Assembly: GCA_013204155.1 (NCBI GenBank)
Contig: JABMOK010000016.1
Location: 1 to 34,735, forward strand
Reading direction: 5' to 3'
Length of the DNA stretch: 34,735 nucleotides
DNA from: Pseudohongiella sp.
GTDB lineage: Bacteria; Pseudomonadota; Gammaproteobacteria; Pseudomonadales; Pseudohongiellaceae
Shown: one piece after another, positions 16,492 to 24,850 of the stretch
Numbering within the stretch: the first letter of the stretch is position 1
Layout: every line of letters begins with the position of its first letter
Translations under genes and position numbers: made by a program
The notes under the pieces: model-generated
What the model was told of the DNA's origin: nothing
Databases searched by the model: none
The model's input: only the letters and a program-made list of their open reading frames with translations

Positions 16492-17562
16492 TTAACAACA
16501 ACTGTTACCGCTATTGTCAGCGACTTGCGCTTGCTCTTCGAAAGGCACGCTGATACCGCAATCTTCGAATATTCCATAATGCCGTTCGAAGTTGCCATAA
16601 AATTCAAAAAAAGATTGGTAGCGAGTATTGGCCAACATAAACCAGGTGTTGCCACACACGGGCATGATTTTCCCTTGCTCGAACAAATGATGATCGTCCA
16701 GCTTGAATTGCAACGGCTCTTCTTCCAACCCTCCCAAATATTTAACCGCCTGGCCATAGTCTTCACAGGCAGGTTCCAATTCAGCCAGCTTGAACAACCG
16801 ATAGGTGACTGAATAAAATTTATAACCCTCGGTTTTATCCTGCACCGATTGGTTTTCGATTGTTAAGCGGCGAGAATCAACTACCCGCGGATCGGCAAAA
16901 CCAACTTCTTTGGCAAGATTGACAAAATCATTCCAGTACAGCGCCCCACTCAAACATTCGCCATAAAGTTCTTTATCGTCAACCAGATGCTGGGGGATTC
17001 TTCTGTCGCAGTAGACGTCTGAAAAATACAGCTCGCCGCCTGCTTTAAGCACCCGATAGGCTTCACTGAGCACCGCCTTTTTGTTGGCGGCCAGGTTGAC
17101 TACACAATTTGAAATGATGACATCAATCTCTTCGTTCTTGATACCGGCCGATTCCAGATCCTGAATATTCCCCTTCACGAAACTGACATTGGATTTTGCG
17201 TAGGCAAACTTTTCGCGGTGCCAGTCGATGTGACGGTTAGCGACTGCAAGCTGCTCATCGGTCATATCGATACCAACGACAGAACCCTCGGCTCCCACCA
17301 GTTGCGATAATAGATAGCAATCTCGCCCGGCGCCGCTACCAAGATCCAATACTCGCAAGCCCTTAATGTGCGTCGGGATAGTGAGTCCACAACCGTAATA
17401 GCGGGTAATCACTTCGTCATGAATATTTTTCAGCGCCTGCTTCACGCGCTGCGGATAACTCACCGTAGTGCAACAGGCATTGGTCTTCAGGTCCTGACTG
17501 CCCTGCAGCTCCTTGCCGTAGTAATCCTGAACCTCTGTCTCTAACTGACTGACTTCTTTCAC
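16492..17562 (-). CDS. arsM: Arsenite S-adenosylmethionine methyltransferase (ArsM)
   Basis: A 356-residue cytosolic enzyme expected to methylate trivalent arsenic using SAM. Motif I is VLDLGSGAGRD (71-81). Family hallmarks are NACCTT (Cys30/31), RYYGCGL (Cys58), SNCVVNL (Cys153), YFSDVYCDRRIP and GECLSGALYW (Cys203). Cys153 and Cys203 match the conserved arsenic-binding thiols of ArsM proteins. A C-terminal domain of about 130 residues (EPACEDYGQAVKY, PVCGNTW) and a terminal CC pair are as in long bacterial ArsM proteins. It is the first gene of a two-gene unit with the radical SAM gene. On the minus strand TATACT lies about 40 bp upstream and could be a -10 element. No arsR or arsenic pump gene is visible in the window. 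Confidence 0.92.
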   Translation of the reverse strand: MKEVSQLETEVQDYYGKELQGSQDLKTNACCTTVSYPQRVKQALKNIHDEVITRYYGCGLTIPTHIKGLRVLDLGSGAGRDCYLLSQLVGAEGSVVGIDMTDEQLAVANRHIDWHREKFAYAKSNVSFVKGNIQDLESAGIKNEEIDVIISNCVVNLAANKKAVLSEAYRVLKAGGELYFSDVYCDRRIPQHLVDDKELYGECLSGALYWNDFVNLAKEVGFADPRVVDSRRLTIENQSVQDKTEGYKFYSVTYRLFKLAELEPACEDYGQAVKYLGGLEEEPLQFKLDDHHLFEQGKIMPVCGNTWFMLANTRYQSFFEFYGNFERHYGIFEDCGISVPFEEQAQVADNSGNSCC

Positions 17563-17896
17563 TTGGCCTTCCTGGTTGTGTTGCTAAGATTGTGGCTAGT
17601 ATAAAGCGATTTAAAAAGGGACACTCCTTTCAATTCATTGGAGTCTGCCGCTTGGTAGAATCCGCGTTGGCAAACCATGGCGCGCCAAAACAGAGAGCAT
17701 ACGGTTAAAGACCTGATTTTCAGGATTTACTTTGGCCCTTGCGCAATTATTTTCGAAGCGAACCACCGGCATCAGGCCAATTGCGGAGAAGCTTGCAGTC
17801 TTTGCCCTTTAACCCAGCTATAGAACAGCATGAGAATAATAACACTGATAATCCCCATGAAGCAGGCGAAGGGTGGAGAGCTGTCCGAGGTTCTCG
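17563..17896. other. Intergenic stretch with a possible 28-residue membrane peptide
   Basis: The interval between the PQQ dehydrogenase and ArsM genes, both on the minus strand, holds no clear gene. A minus-strand frame at 17858-17772 would encode 28 residues with a hydrophobic helix (MGIISVIILMLFYSWVKG). The frame stays open upstream with SPPFACF and resembles the last helix of a membrane transporter, so it may be a remnant. No ribosome-binding site is visible. Confidence 0.3.
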
Positions 17897-19918
17897 CTAA
17901 TCCGCGGGCAAGGAATAAACAATTATGCTGCCCGTTCTCGCCACCTCGTCCCCGGTCCGAAAAGTCAGCATCGCATTGCCCGAGTTGGTGGCGATATATT
18001 GCTTACCGTCCACTTCGTAGGAGATGATACCGCCGCCCACAGGCGCACCCGTAGGGATACTATTCAGCAACTCTCCAGAGCCGGCATCCATCAGCAACAA
18101 ATTACCGGTCAACTCGCCACTAATAACCAATCCGCCGGCAGTGGTAGTGACACCTGACACCATCGGTTTGGGCGAGTGATATCGCCAACGTACGTTTCCA
18201 CTCTCCACGTCGATTGCCGTTAGCCAACCCGTCTGTGCTTCATCGGGCCGCACTCCGCCGCCCAAATACATTTGGCCTGGCACGAATGCAACTTCTTCGG
18301 CGGCAGCAAATTGCGCGCAGTAATCGATCGATGGCGTAATAAGCAGTTTCTCGCCGGGATAATAGGCGGGTCCGCTCCAGAGTACGCCGCCGTATACACC
18401 CGGACAGACGAAAACACCTTCCTGGGTTACTGGCACTTCGGTATTCAGGATGGTGGTTACCGGTGTTTCGTAGAGGATTTCGTGAGTTCGTTTATCCAGA
18501 GTGCGCAATATGCCGTCTTTACCTACGGTCGCCACCATGTCGCGAGACACACCATTAACCCCGGCTTTTAGTACCGGGCTTACCTGGGTCAGATCCCAGT
18601 CGTGATCATCATTGGGAACCATCGACTTATGCCACTTCAACTCGCCCGTTCGGGCATCCAGGGCAATGATGTTATTGGTGTACAGGTTTTCCCCCGGCCT
18701 GAGATATGCAGGCAGATCCGGCGCCGGATTGGTGACGGCGGCATACACCTCGCCGAGTTCCAGATCCATACTTAATGGCGTCCAAACCGCTCCGCCACCG
18801 AGTGGAATATTAGTCGGATTGCCCCAGGTTGGGCCACCGCCAGCCGCCGCTTCGGGTACCGTCAGAAATTTCCAGATCAAATCGCCATCGCTCAGGGAAA
18901 ATGCAGCGACCCAACCGGAGATAGCATTCTCACTACCCGCTGGTCCAATCATTACCAGGTCTTCAAAGATCATCGGCGGCATGGTGAAGGTTTCACCCAG
19001 CCACGGATCTGCGACCTGTCTGGCCCAGAGTAAATGGCCGTTCGCCGAATCCAGCGCAAACAGATAGCCATCGGCTGTGCCGCGCACCACATAGCCATCT
19101 TTAATGGCAACACCGCGATTATTACCCCATACCATGCGATCTTTAGGTTCCCAGTCATGGGACCAGATCTTCTGGCAAGTAGCCGCGTTTATCGCCGCTG
19201 TATGGGTAGCATTGGTGACATACATCGTGCCCTGATAAACAATCGGGCCGGTTTGCATGGTGGCGCTATTATTCATCTGATAGGCACAGACTTGTTGTAA
19301 CTCGCCAGCATTGGCGGTATTTATTTCATCGAGGTTTGAGTAGCGTGTGCCTTGATAATTCTGATTATGATACAACCAGTCTTTGGCATTGTCGGCCGCC
19401 CCCCTAAGCTCATCGAAACTGGGACCCGTTCCTGTAGGCTCAATGCCATAGACTCCCTCAATAAAACTGGCGGCGATATCCAGCACTTCATCACCCCGAG
19501 AAATAGGAATAGCACTCAGATATTCATAATCATTTTTTAGCGCTTCGCTTCCCTGCAACACATTATTACGACCTAGTACATAGGCCAATAGATCCAGATA
19601 CTGACTCTCTGCCAGGCTACCCCCTTGTCGTGGCGGCATGGTGGTACTGATACGATTGAACAACTCCGCTACGTTCGCTCCCATAAGCGACCAGCTCTTT
19701 CTGAATGTAGGTCCTATCAATGCAGGTGCCGCGGCACTATCGAGTGCTACGCCGTGACAAGCCGCACACTGCTGCTGATACAGAGCCTCACCGCGATCGA
19801 ATTGCGCTCCGGTAAAAGTGCCTGAAGCGGGCGCATCGGCCGCAAAAACTGCCGTTGAGAAAATGAGTGCCAACAAGATTGGAATAATTCTGCACGCTAA
19901 AACGCTACTGTCTTTCAT
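17897..19918 (-). CDS. Exported cytochrome c-PQQ dehydrogenase fusion (quinohaemoprotein)
   Basis: A 673-residue periplasmic oxidoreductase with a signal peptide at 1-27. An N-terminal cytochrome c domain has the haem motif CAACH (Cys51, Cys54, His55) and a likely Met ligand in ISTTMPPRQGG. From about residue 160 to the end it is an eight-bladed PQQ propeller of the alcohol-dehydrogenase type: NYQGTRYSNLDEIN, GTADGYLFALDSANG, GGGPTWGNPTN, NPAPDLPAYLRPGENLYTNNIIALD, DDHDWDLTQVSPV and TGWLTAIDVESGNVRW. The haem domain precedes the propeller, the reverse of classical type II quinohaemoprotein alcohol dehydrogenases, as in polyvinyl-alcohol dehydrogenase. No vicinal-cysteine disulfide typical of methanol dehydrogenase is seen. 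It lies 74 bp after the M20 gene on the same strand. The alcohol substrate is unknown, and no PQQ biosynthesis genes are in the window. Confidence 0.92.
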   Translation of the reverse strand: MKDSSVLACRIIPILLALIFSTAVFAADAPASGTFTGAQFDRGEALYQQQCAACHGVALDSAAAPALIGPTFRKSWSLMGANVAELFNRISTTMPPRQGGSLAESQYLDLLAYVLGRNNVLQGSEALKNDYEYLSAIPISRGDEVLDIAASFIEGVYGIEPTGTGPSFDELRGAADNAKDWLYHNQNYQGTRYSNLDEINTANAGELQQVCAYQMNNSATMQTGPIVYQGTMYVTNATHTAAINAATCQKIWSHDWEPKDRMVWGNNRGVAIKDGYVVRGTADGYLFALDSANGHLLWARQVADPWLGETFTMPPMIFEDLVMIGPAGSENAISGWVAAFSLSDGDLIWKFLTVPEAAAGGGPTWGNPTNIPLGGGAVWTPLSMDLELGEVYAAVTNPAPDLPAYLRPGENLYTNNIIALDARTGELKWHKSMVPNDDHDWDLTQVSPVLKAGVNGVSRDMVATVGKDGILRTLDKRTHEILYETPVTTILNTEVPVTQEGVFVCPGVYGGVLWSGPAYYPGEKLLITPSIDYCAQFAAAEEVAFVPGQMYLGGGVRPDEAQTGWLTAIDVESGNVRWRYHSPKPMVSGVTTTAGGLVISGELTGNLLLMDAGSGELLNSIPTGAPVGGGIISYEVDGKQYIATNSGNAMLTFRTGDEVARTGSIIVYSLPAD

Positions 19919-19992
19919 TGTTTTTCCTTCATCATGCTAATTCACATCGAAACAGGTGATTACCTGCTCTCCAATAATTTGGGGTCATCTCT

Positions 19993-21345
19993 TTAGGGAT
20001 TGTTGAGCAACTCAATAGCGGCAGTATACATCGCCTCAACCCCTGCCTTTACCGAATTTGGATCGATCAAAAAAATAGCAGAGTGATGTGGCGGCGCACT
20101 GGTATTGCCGGCAACAATTTCCCGCATCAGATCCGGAGGAGTACCCCCAACCGAAAAGAATACACCCGGCACATCATGTTCGGTCTGAGTGAAATAGGCG
20201 AAATCTTCAGCCCCCATACCGGTTCTGGCAGACGTGATCAAGGGATTGTATCCAAGTTGTTGTTCCCAGGCTGGCAACACTTTTTGCACAGCATCACTAT
20301 CGTTCACATTGGTCGGGGTACTTTCAAAACCCATAGCAACAATCGGCAATAAATCATCTGGCAGTCCATTTAAGCGACCAATGTTCGCAGCGGTATCTCG
20401 TATACTTCCTAACACCTGAGTCCTGGTAGCTTCCGAATCTGTTCGTACCGTTAACTGCAAATTTACTTCATTGGAAATGATATTGTGCTTACTGCCACCG
20501 TGAAATGAACCGACGGTAATTACCGCCGGGGATAAGGGATTAATCTGCCGGCTAACAATACCCTGCAGGGCAATCACTAACTGTGAAGCAACATAGATTG
20601 GATCGATGGTCTGATGTGGATAGGCACCATGCCCGCCTATTCCACGAACTTTTATATCCACACTATCGGCACTGGACTGCACGATGCCCTCACGAACTGC
20701 CACCAGACCACTCGGCATTCCTGAACTGACATGCAAACCGATCGCATAGTCTGGCACGCCGAAACGCTCATACAGACCATCTTCCAACATCGCTTTCGCA
20801 CCATTGATAATTTCTTCGGCCGGCTGACCTACCAGCATCACAGTACCGCTCCATTTGTCACGGTTGTCCATTAGCATTTTCGCTGTGCCTACAAAGGTAG
20901 TCATGTGCATATCATGACCACAGGCATGCATCACCGGCGTATCGTCGCCAGCAAGATTGATTTGTCGATTGCGTGAAGAATAGGCCAGGCCACTTTCTTC
21001 CAGAATAGGCAGCCCGTCCATGTCGGTGCGCACCAATATCAGCGGCCCAGGTCCGTTCCTAATCATACCGACCAGCCCCGTCTTGCCCACTCCTTCGGTG
21101 ACATCGATTCCCAGATCGCGAAGCTCCTGCGCCAATCGTGCCGCCGTCTTCTGCTCTAAAAAACCGAGTTCGGGATTCTGATGAAACCAGAGAAATAATT
21201 CGGCAAGATGGGAATCATAGTGCTCGCTGATCGCCTGTTTTACCGACAGATCTGCCGCCATCGAGGATGAGGGCAGGAGAAAACTCAAGGATAACAGGAT
21301 GAGGGCACAGCGAGAGTAAAAATACTGCTGATATTTCAAAGACAT
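19993..21345 (-). CDS. Exported M20-family amidohydrolase/peptidase
   Basis: A 450-residue binuclear zinc hydrolase related to hippurate and N-acyl-amino-acid amidohydrolases. A signal peptide spans about residues 10-30 (ALILLSLSFLLPSSSMAA). Catalytic and metal motifs are RTDMDGLPI, MHACGHDMHM (Cys142, His144), GQPAEE (Glu177/178), GLHVSSG (His205) and a C-terminal PPHHSAIF histidine pair. The lid-domain signature GIGGHGAYPHQTIDPI is complete, so the enzyme should be active. Export to the periplasm is less common than cytosolic location for this family. The downstream gene on the same strand is the PQQ dehydrogenase. The product of amide cleavage might feed a neighbouring enzyme, but this is speculative. 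Confidence 0.92.
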   Translation of the reverse strand: MSLKYQQYFYSRCALILLSLSFLLPSSSMAADLSVKQAISEHYDSHLAELFLWFHQNPELGFLEQKTAARLAQELRDLGIDVTEGVGKTGLVGMIRNGPGPLILVRTDMDGLPILEESGLAYSSRNRQINLAGDDTPVMHACGHDMHMTTFVGTAKMLMDNRDKWSGTVMLVGQPAEEIINGAKAMLEDGLYERFGVPDYAIGLHVSSGMPSGLVAVREGIVQSSADSVDIKVRGIGGHGAYPHQTIDPIYVASQLVIALQGIVSRQINPLSPAVITVGSFHGGSKHNIISNEVNLQLTVRTDSEATRTQVLGSIRDTAANIGRLNGLPDDLLPIVAMGFESTPTNVNDSDAVQKVLPAWEQQLGYNPLITSARTGMGAEDFAYFTQTEHDVPGVFFSVGGTPPDLMREIVAGNTSAPPHHSAIFLIDPNSVKAGVEAMYTAAIELLNNP

Positions 21346-21821
21346 AAATCAATTACCGGGCTATTGGGATAAATTCGATCCGTCCAGAGTAAATGACCAC
21401 CAGGCATTTGGAAAGCAGTATTGTGGCGAGTGTCGTGTGCTGAGCAGATGCCACTTAAAGTGCTATCTATTCAGAACACTGCACTAGCATTCCTAGCACC
21501 GCAATAGTGGGTCGAGGACGCCGTCATTAATGCCTGCCCAAATGCAGCATTGAAATTGGAGTCAACTGAACCGCCGGCAGCGCCAAGCGGCTAATAATGA
21601 AATTCAAACTCAGCTCCAGATAGAGCTTGCTATCGAATACCCCTTGCATAGCCACGAGATCAGCTGGAGCAATTGAGTTCTGCTTAATAAATACTCACCC
21701 GATACAGAGCCAGCCCGGAAAATAACATTGGCCAGCATAGCACCTAGAAGAGAATTCTAAGTACAATCGGACTTCTCCTTCAATCCGCTCTAACCGCGAT
21801 GACCTAATGGGATTACCGAAA
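21346..21821. other. Divergent intergenic region with few signals
   Basis: The space between the divergently transcribed M20 and CMD-family genes holds one short protein-like remnant at 21527-21694, annotated separately. Otherwise I see no gene, RNA or convincing promoter pair. Promoters for both flanking genes must lie here. Confidence 0.5.
21527..21694 (-). pseudogene. Possible remnant of a carboxymuconolactone-decarboxylase-like gene
   Basis: A minus-strand frame bounded by TGA at 21697 and TAA at 21529 encodes 55 residues without a good start. Its middle, DLVAMQGVFDSKLYLELSLN followed by FIISRL, resembles the C-terminal helix pattern of CMD/AhpD-like proteins. It reads away from the intact CMD-family gene 130 bp further on. 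It may be the tail of a decayed relative, but the match is by eye and short. Confidence 0.25.
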
Positions 21822-22568
21822 ATGAAAGTTACAAAATACCCGCTCGTGCTTTTCCTTGTCCCTGGCATTTTTGCATTGGGCATTGGCGCACAAAACACGG
21901 CTAACGCGGCAGAGTCAGAATTTGTCATGCTCGCCCCCCTCAGTGCCAGTGAAATCCCCGCCGATATTTATGCAGATTCATTAGCCAGACTTCCTCAGGT
22001 ACGCAGAGAATCTCTGGATGCCGCAGGGCAAGAGGCTTTCGATATCTGGGTTAGTCCCGGCACAGGCTATGAGACCGGCTTACGTGGCCCAATAGGGAAG
22101 TGGATGCACAGTCCTGGCTTAGCCAAAGCCATGTTCGATGTACGCCAGCATGTACGCTATGGCTCTGCCAAGAATCAACGCCTGACCGAATTAACGATAA
22201 TTTCCACCGCGCGGGAAATCGACAATCAATACGAGTACAGCGCTCATGAACCACTGGCCAGAGCAGCAGGACTCGAACAGGAGATAATCGATATTGTGCG
22301 CTTTCGGCAAGACCTGGATGCAGCAGAGGATATTGCGGGATTCGGAGAAACCGAAACAGTCATTGTTCAATTTACACGAGAGCTTGTCAGTGAAGAAAAA
22401 GTCAGCTCCGATACATTCGCCAGAGCGATTGCGCTTTTCGGTGAAGAAGGGGTAATGGATTTAACCGGCCTGATTGGCTACTACAGTTTTGTTGCGATGA
22501 CGTTGAAGGCCTTCGACGTGCAAAGAGCCCCCGGCAGTGAATTACTCCTACCCGTAAGAAAAAATTAA
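21822..22568 (+). CDS. Exported carboxymuconolactone decarboxylase (CMD)-family protein
   Basis: A 248-residue protein starting at ATG 21822 (MKVTKYPLV); the frame opens earlier at 21807. The signal peptide is about 30 residues (LVLFLVPGIFALGIGAQNTANAA). The core at about 100-235 has the all-helical CMD pattern: WMHSPGLAKAMFDVRQHVRYG, RLTELTIISTAREIDNQYEYSAHEPLARAAGL and the C-terminal GEEGVMDLTGLIGYYSFVAM. The CxxC redox pair of AhpD-type members is absent; the equivalent site reads EYSAH, retaining a histidine as in decarboxylase-like members. It is followed 37 bp downstream by a DUF1330 gene and forms a likely two-gene operon. Many exported CMD-like proteins have no known reaction. Confidence 0.88.
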   Translation: MKVTKYPLVLFLVPGIFALGIGAQNTANAAESEFVMLAPLSASEIPADIYADSLARLPQVRRESLDAAGQEAFDIWVSPGTGYETGLRGPIGKWMHSPGLAKAMFDVRQHVRYGSAKNQRLTELTIISTAREIDNQYEYSAHEPLARAAGLEQEIIDIVRFRQDLDAAEDIAGFGETETVIVQFTRELVSEEKVSSDTFARAIALFGEEGVMDLTGLIGYYSFVAMTLKAFDVQRAPGSELLLPVRKN

Positions 22569-22605
22569 ACGGCTAAACCCTGGACAGCATAAAGAGGACA
22601 GACAA

Positions 22606-22989
22606 ATGAAAAAAACAATCGCCTATCTGATTATCTTCGCCCTGGGCATTGGCTTCGGCGCATCCCTCACGATCGCCGGCGCCGCGGAGAATGCCGACAA
22701 ACCTGCCTATTTAATTGTTAGTTCGGATCGGCTTCCCGGCGCTGACTATGGCCCGTATTCCCGCGCAGCCGGACCACTGGCCAGAGAAGCAGGCCTGGAG
22801 ATGGTGGCAACAGCACAACCGCCGCTTGTACTGGAGGGCAACTGGCCTTATAAAAATATAGCTTTGGAAGTTTATCCTTCGATGGATGCATTAAAAGAGT
22901 TCTGGTATTCCGAAGGCTACCAAACGGCGAAGAAACTGCGCGAAGGATTATCCACCGTGAATTTTATTGTCGCTGTCGAAGCCGACTAG
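22606..22989 (+). CDS. Exported or anchored DUF1330-family protein
   Basis: A 127-residue protein with a hydrophobic N-terminus (IAYLIIFALGIGFGASLTIAG) and a ferredoxin-like dimeric alpha-beta barrel domain of the DUF1330 type: PAYLIVSSDR, LPGADYGPYSRAAGPLAREAG, WPYKNIALEVYPSMDALKEF and WYSEGYQTAKKLR. An AGAGGA ribosome-binding site precedes the ATG. It is probably co-transcribed with the CMD-family gene. Both proteins carry export signals, so they may act together in the periplasm on the same small molecule. The family has no established enzymatic activity. Confidence 0.87.
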   Translation: MKKTIAYLIIFALGIGFGASLTIAGAAENADKPAYLIVSSDRLPGADYGPYSRAAGPLAREAGLEMVATAQPPLVLEGNWPYKNIALEVYPSMDALKEFWYSEGYQTAKKLREGLSTVNFIVAVEAD

Positions 22990-23004
22990 ACAGCAGTAAA
23001 TACT

Positions 23005-23034
23005 GCAGGGGAATCTCAATTGATATTCTCCTGC
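23005..23034. terminator. Bidirectional hairpin between convergent DUF1330 and SOD genes
   Basis: GCAGGGGAAT (23005-23014) pairs with ATTCTCCTGC (23025-23034), ten pairs including one G-U, with a 10-nt loop. A second small palindrome (GCAGTA/TACTGC) overlaps its left arm. It fills most of the 51-bp gap between two convergent genes. Confidence 0.55.
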
Positions 23035-23040
23035 ATTTCC

Positions 23041-23763
23041 TCAAGCGCGCCCTTCTATGGCCTTATTCAAACGATTGGCAACTTCACCCCAGTTAACATT
23101 ACGTAGAAAGGCATCTATATATTGAGCCGTCGCCGCACCAAAATCCATATGATAGGAATGCTCATACATATCCATGACTAAAATGGGAATCGAAGCGACT
23201 GGCGCATGCATATGATCAGCCATCCAGAAATTTTCCAAAGTTTCTGTGTGAACATTCCAGGCCAGCATGACCCAACCTGAACCACCGCCTAAGCCGCCAC
23301 CAATACGGCGGAATTCTTTTTCCCAGTTCTGGACACTGCCGAAGGCTCTGGCAAGATTACGATCGAGTTCAGCTTCGCGACTTCCGGGGGCGGCAATATT
23401 GTCAAAATAATATTCATGCAGCACTACCGAACCAGTCCGCATTAAATGCTCCCGTTTTAAATCGTTATACACAAACCCCGGTATAGAATCGTCAGCCAGC
23501 GCTGTCACCAGCCGCTGTTTTATGGTGTTAAGTGCCCGTACCGAACCGCCGTAATTATTCTGCCAATGGGAAGTCATCAGACGCTCAGAAAGACCATCCA
23601 ACTGTGCCGGATCAAATGCAAGGGGTTTTAGTTCCAAATTGCTTGCAAAGGCATCAGTAACAGAGGCCTGATTTTGAGCATAGACAGGCCTCGCATTGAT
23701 AACAGGATACGCGGCGACGGTGAGTGAAAGGCTCTTTACAAATGAGCGTCTTGATAAAGTCAT
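23041..23763 (-). CDS. Tat-exported Fe/Mn superoxide-dismutase homologue with altered active site
   Basis: A 240-residue protein with a twin-arginine signal (SRRSFVKSLSLTVAA) at 4-18. The Fe/Mn-SOD fold is clear, and all four metal ligands can be assigned: His66 (SHWQNN), His116 (VVLHEYYFDN), Asp198 and His202 (VMDMYEHSY). GGGSGWVMLAW matches the usual GSGWxWL. Several second-shell residues differ from classical SODs. The position of Tyr34 is Ser74, the nearby His30/31 pair is Asn70-Tyr71, and I find neither the Fe-type nor the Mn-type glutamine. It lies 30 bp downstream of the unknown exported gene at 23794-24630 and is probably in its operon. It may be a periplasmic SOD variant or a metal protein with another activity. 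Confidence 0.88.
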   Translation of the reverse strand: MTLSRRSFVKSLSLTVAAYPVINARPVYAQNQASVTDAFASNLELKPLAFDPAQLDGLSERLMTSHWQNNYGGSVRALNTIKQRLVTALADDSIPGFVYNDLKREHLMRTGSVVLHEYYFDNIAAPGSREAELDRNLARAFGSVQNWEKEFRRIGGGLGGGSGWVMLAWNVHTETLENFWMADHMHAPVASIPILVMDMYEHSYHMDFGAATAQYIDAFLRNVNWGEVANRLNKAIEGRA

Positions 23764-23793
23764 TTTCGTGCTCTCCCGATTTAATTTTCAAGC

Positions 23794-24630
23794 TTACTGA
23801 CCGGCCGCTGCCGCCGCCGCTTCAGGTGTTTGTCGCAGATGCCCATAAAGAATTTCTTCCGAATATTCCTGACACTTAAACTCAACCAGCCGCATGTCAT
23901 TCTCTAGTCGGCGATACAGGGGCAGGCTGATCTTCCACGGTCGGGTAAACGTCTGAGGGTCTTCGATAGTGGCTTCATAGTAAAGCGTATCTGGCCCGGT
24001 GTGAGTAAACCGTTCGGTCACCTTCATGTTCTCACTGTGGTGATTACCGGAACTGTCGAACCAGGTGAGATCGTATTGGTCACTCACATTAATGACAAAA
24101 GTATCGCCTTCGAAATGACCGAGGGAATGCCCCATAACAGTGGGTATTTGTGCCTGGTAATCTGGTCGATTCATAAATACCGTGCGACTGGCACTGGCGA
24201 ACTGATAGGCAAACAGAATGAGATCAGGGGTCTGTAAAATCTGGAATGGCTGCGGCATATAGTTGGCTCGAGGTATGCCCGGCATATAGCACTTCACCGC
24301 CGGGTCAAGTTCCATCCAGTTGGCTTGATTCTCCTGTTTCTTAGCCAGCGCCGCAGGCTGATAAGGGATACTGCCGCCCTCGACAATTCCAATCCCGCCG
24401 GGAATAGCGCCCAGCGCTCCGAGTTGCCACAACGGCCCGGCGCGGGTCTGGTGGGTTTCAATATCCCAGTGAGCGGTCCCCATCGCTTGCCAGATACCAT
24501 TAAAATCGGGATTACCGTAACCATCTCGAGGGGCGTTATAGTCAGAATTCTGGGCGATTGCGAGTTGCGTGATTAATCCCAGCAACAACATTACAGCTGG
24601 CAAACATTGGCGTATAGAGAATCTGGACAC
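23794..24630 (-). CDS. Exported protein of unknown function, relative of the divergent neighbour
   Basis: A 278-residue protein. I chose GTG 24630 (MSRFSIRQC) because AAGGGA stands six bases upstream; a TTG six bases earlier is the other option. The signal peptide ends near LITQLAIAQ. The mature part begins GYGNPDFNGIWQ and includes GHFEGDTFVINV, MKVTERFTHTGPDTLYYEATIEDPQTFTRPW and FKCQEYSEEILYG. The same landmarks occur in the divergently transcribed gene at 24851, so they are distant paralogues. Such proteins are common as unnamed exported proteins in environmental bacteria. I know of no function. The C-terminus is an alanine run. The gene leads an operon with the SOD homologue, suggesting a periplasmic oxidative context. 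Confidence 0.82.
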   Translation of the reverse strand: MSRFSIRQCLPAVMLLLGLITQLAIAQNSDYNAPRDGYGNPDFNGIWQAMGTAHWDIETHQTRAGPLWQLGALGAIPGGIGIVEGGSIPYQPAALAKKQENQANWMELDPAVKCYMPGIPRANYMPQPFQILQTPDLILFAYQFASASRTVFMNRPDYQAQIPTVMGHSLGHFEGDTFVINVSDQYDLTWFDSSGNHHSENMKVTERFTHTGPDTLYYEATIEDPQTFTRPWKISLPLYRRLENDMRLVEFKCQEYSEEILYGHLRQTPEAAAAAAGQ

Positions 24631-24646
24631 TGGCAATCCCTTCTTC

Positions 24647-24694
24647 TTGTTGTACCTATTGTTGTACCTACTGTTGTACCTACTGTTGTACTTA
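24647..24694. repeat. Four 12-bp tandem repeats in the leader of the unknown exported gene
   Basis: On the plus strand four units of the form TTGTTGTACCTA or CTGTTGTACCTA run from 24647 to 24694, the last with one change. On the coding (minus) strand they read as repeated TAGGTACAACAG and end about 10 bp before the AAGGGA ribosome-binding site of the gene that starts at 24630. Confidence 0.85.
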
Positions 24695-24850
24695 ACTTTA
24701 CGGGAAAGGCTAAAACTGGAACAGAGTTTAACCCGGATTCGCGTTCAATATCGATACTGAGCGGAGAATAGCTGAAAGCCTCCAAACACTGGTATTTTGA
24801 GCGAAAATTCTCGTATACTAAGCGTCAAATCACCTGAGCTGGGAATGATA

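Noticed and set aside
17897-19918. Methanol dehydrogenase (XoxF/MxaF)
   Set aside because: It has a fused N-terminal cytochrome domain and lacks the vicinal cysteine pair of those enzymes.
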